Shown piece after piece: positions 62,397 through 64,000 of a stretch of DNA of 64,000 nt (position 1 is the stretch's first letter; every line of letters begins with the position of its first letter). The translations under genes were made by a program, and so were the position numbers. This DNA is from Algicoccus sp048820935. GTDB taxonomy: Bacteria; Pseudomonadota; Gammaproteobacteria; Burkholderiales; Burkholderiaceae_B. Below the pieces are notes generated by a model, which was not told where the DNA came from, did no database searches, and worked only from the letters and a program-made list of their open reading frames with translations. The DNA lies in the NCBI RefSeq assembly GCF_048820935.1, contig NZ_JBMERD010000004.1, positions 168,093 to 232,092 on the forward strand, in the 5' to 3' direction.

Positions 62397-63641
62397 TCAT
62401 TGGTTTGTTAGAAGGCTTTGGGGCAGCACTTTTTTGTAAATTGCCGCAATGCTTTCTGCAGTCAATGGACGAGGATTTAGTTTCGTTGAAATGCTTTTCA
62501 GGGCGTGTTGGGCGAGATCTGTGTAGAAATTTTCGCAGGCCTCTTTCTTGTTGTTGTCAGTTTGATCGAGTGCTTTTTGTAATTTTTCATGATCAAGGTC
62601 GCTGTGCTTTAACTCGATAGGTAAGCCAGAAAGCTTAATCATTTGCTCGATTTTTTCTAATAAAAGATGAGCAGCTTCTCGATCAGATGTTTCGTGATTC
62701 GATAGGCCGCAGAGCCTTGCTGCACGTGCATATTGTGGTGTGGCTTCTTCAAGAGAGTATTGTGTGACAGTCCTGAAAATGACAGTTAAAACACCTGCGT
62801 GTGGAAGTTTGCAGTAACCTTCTAGAGGGGTGCAAAGGCCATGGACGCCATCGACTTTTTTGATGCCAATGGCAACGCCTGCCAAGTAGCTTGCCCACAT
62901 CATTTGGGTGCGAGCTGACAAACTTTCGGGGTGTTTTAAAACGTCTGGGTAGGCTTCAAAGCCCATGCGTAACGCTTGTGCAGCAATTGCATCACCAGGT
63001 AATGCAGCATCATTGTTTACTAAGGCGCCAAAAGCGTGCAAGATTGCATCCAAACCAGTGGCTGCGGTCACGCTTTGGGGAACTTCAAGGGTTAGTTGCG
63101 GAAGCAACACCACGACACTTGGTCTGGAACGACGGCTTCTAAACATCAGTTTTCGGCCGGAATCATCCTTGATTAAAGCACCCGTACTGCTTTCGCTACC
63201 GGTGCCTGAGGTCGTTGGAATAGCGATAAACCTAGGATCATTTGATTGACTGGGCGTGTCGGTTGTTGTGCACCCTTCTAATAACAGTGTCTCGCAGTTT
63301 TTATCGCTGATCATAGAAGCATGAGCAAGCTTGGCAGCATCGATTACGCTACCGCCGCCCACAGCAATGATGACATCGCAAGCAATTTCTTGCGCGATTT
63401 TTTCAATTTTTCTTGTGATTTCTAAATCCGGATTGGCTTGGATTTGATCAAAAGTTGCGGCAATTTTTGCGCCCGATACACTCAAAATTTGTTCGACGGT
63501 TTCTTTGGCAATAGGCCAGACATTTGAGTCCGTCACTACGAGCACTTTTGCGTTTTTGTGTAACAAGGCACCCGCAGTCTGTACAGCACTTGATCCAGCG
63601 ATGCAGTCACCAGGCCAAGCAAATGAAACGCTGTTTGGCAT
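62397..63641 (-). CDS. Iron-containing alcohol dehydrogenase
   Basis: The 414-residue group III dehydrogenase has the NAD motif VGGGSVIDAAKL (94-105) and TTSGTGSE. Metal ligands are Asp198, His202, His267 and His281, with spacings of 4 and 14 as in FucO. The usual HxxxHP is HGLCTP here, so the second conserved His (substrate/proton-relay position) is Thr271. It heads the six-gene TRAP operon. The primary alcohol or hydroxyacid it uses is unknown; maleylacetate-reductase-like function is not supported. Confidence 0.9.
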   Translation of the reverse strand: MPNSVSFAWPGDCIAGSSAVQTAGALLHKNAKVLVVTDSNVWPIAKETVEQILSVSGAKIAATFDQIQANPDLEITRKIEKIAQEIACDVIIAVGGGSVIDAAKLAHASMISDKNCETLLLEGCTTTDTPSQSNDPRFIAIPTTSGTGSESSTGALIKDDSGRKLMFRSRRSRPSVVVLLPQLTLEVPQSVTAATGLDAILHAFGALVNNDAALPGDAIAAQALRMGFEAYPDVLKHPESLSARTQMMWASYLAGVAIGIKKVDGVHGLCTPLEGYCKLPHAGVLTVIFRTVTQYSLEEATPQYARAARLCGLSNHETSDREAAHLLLEKIEQMIKLSGLPIELKHSDLDHEKLQKALDQTDNNKKEACENFYTDLAQHALKSISTKLNPRPLTAESIAAIYKKVLPQSLLTNQ

Positions 63642-63690
63642 TGAGTAGTCTCCATTTATATTTGCTATGCGAATTAAGCATTCACATAGA

Positions 63691-63726
63691 TATAAACGTA
63701 TCTAAGCATAACTACGACACTACGTC
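63691..63726. promoter_or_regulatory. Operator candidate upstream of the TRAP operon (site 4)
   Basis: TACG-ACACTA-CGTC (63713-63726) fits the TACG-N6-CGTA pattern. Next to it AAGCATAAC and an ACGTAT half site match the flank of copy 1 at 45223, where the reverse complement also has AAGCATAAC. It lies 72 bp ahead of the iron alcohol dehydrogenase and 111 bp ahead of the divergent partial gene. Confidence 0.55.
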
Positions 63727-63836
63727 AACATATTCAAAATGCCGTAGTTTTTTTAAGAATGAACGTTTTGTGATTAAAAGTTTTTAAGCGACAGTTTTAT
63801 GCTGGAATAAAATGCTGACTTTGCCGTCAATTAGCC

Positions 63837-64000
63837 ATGACTCAATTCGATCAAAAGAGCCTCGAGAGGCTTGCACGCATTTCGAATAATGCGAACATCC
63901 AACCGGTTGATGCAAGTTTGTTGCAGCCTCCAAGTCGTCGTGTTTTATATCGAGATCCTTTAGATCTTCAGATTCAGATCCCTTTGTCCGACATCGCTAA
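63837..64000 (+). CDS. Unknown protein, N-terminal part (cut by window edge)
   Basis: From ATG 63837 the frame stays open to the edge (54 codons): it begins MTQFDQKSLERLARISNNAN and contains QPPSRRVLYRDPLDLQ. I do not recognise the family from this fragment. It diverges from the TRAP operon. No strong ribosome site is seen, so the start and even the gene are tentative. Confidence 0.4.
   Translation, partial: MTQFDQKSLERLARISNNANIQPVDASLLQPPSRRVLYRDPLDLQIQIPLSDIA

Noticed and set aside
1..64000. CRISPR arrays, complete insertion sequences, rRNA genes
   Set aside because: No regularly spaced repeats, transposase genes or rRNA sequences were seen on either strand.

Overview
The window looks like the chromosome of a betaproteobacterium in the order Burkholderiales, probably an Alcaligenaceae-type organism with moderate GC content. 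The support is a complete 14-gene nuo operon followed by a DUF2818 gene, the order tpiA-secG-tRNA-Leu just upstream of it, two porins of the Bordetella/Neisseria type with MKK...AQSSVTLYG-like N-termini, a Bug-family tricarboxylate-type binding protein, and many GTG/TTG starts. No plasmid, phage or transposase gene is recognised.

Layout. 1-732: N-terminal part of a Fic-family gene, cut by the edge. 1140-5553: a TPR/GT41 (SPINDLY/OGT-like) glycosyltransferase, then hemN and a Crp/Fnr-type regulator. 5831-9491: gmd, fcl and manC, which together supply GDP-mannose and GDP-L-fucose for a surface glycan. 9584-13068 (minus): molybdenum cofactor operon moaA-moeA-moaD-moaE-moaC. 13180-14876 (minus): an AtuA-family protein with its small partner. 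15033-17101: small unknown membrane proteins and a methyltransferase. 17265-20091: tRNA-Ser, a quinone oxidoreductase, tpiA, secG and tRNA-Leu.

20179-28581 is an accessory segment placed between tRNA-Leu and nuoA, which lie close together in many Burkholderiales. It holds a two-gene AAA ATPase plus DUF4276/TOPRIM-like cassette (candidate antiphage system), a secreted endonuclease I with an extra C-terminal domain, two diverged porins, and long stretches without recognisable genes. 28940-43916 is nuoA-N plus DUF2818, the respiratory complex I.

44217-63641 is a roughly 19 kb catabolic region. It has a Bug binding protein, an ADP-forming acyl-CoA ligase, a CaiB-type CoA-transferase, two IclR regulators, a DUF35 protein coupled to a thiolase fold lacking its nucleophilic cysteine, an enoyl-CoA hydratase, two SDRs, an acyl-CoA dehydrogenase and two nitronate-monooxygenase-like flavoproteins. 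A six-gene minus-strand operon encodes iron alcohol dehydrogenase, aldehyde dehydrogenase, SDR and a TRAP transporter. The genes suggest uptake of an organic anion, oxidation of an alcohol to an acid, CoA activation, one beta-oxidation-like round and a retro-aldol (not thiolytic) cleavage. The substrate cannot be named from sequence. A palindrome TACG-N6-CGTA (or a near variant) recurs in four promoter regions here; at two of them it sits in the same 39-bp bipartite element, which ties these units into one likely regulon.
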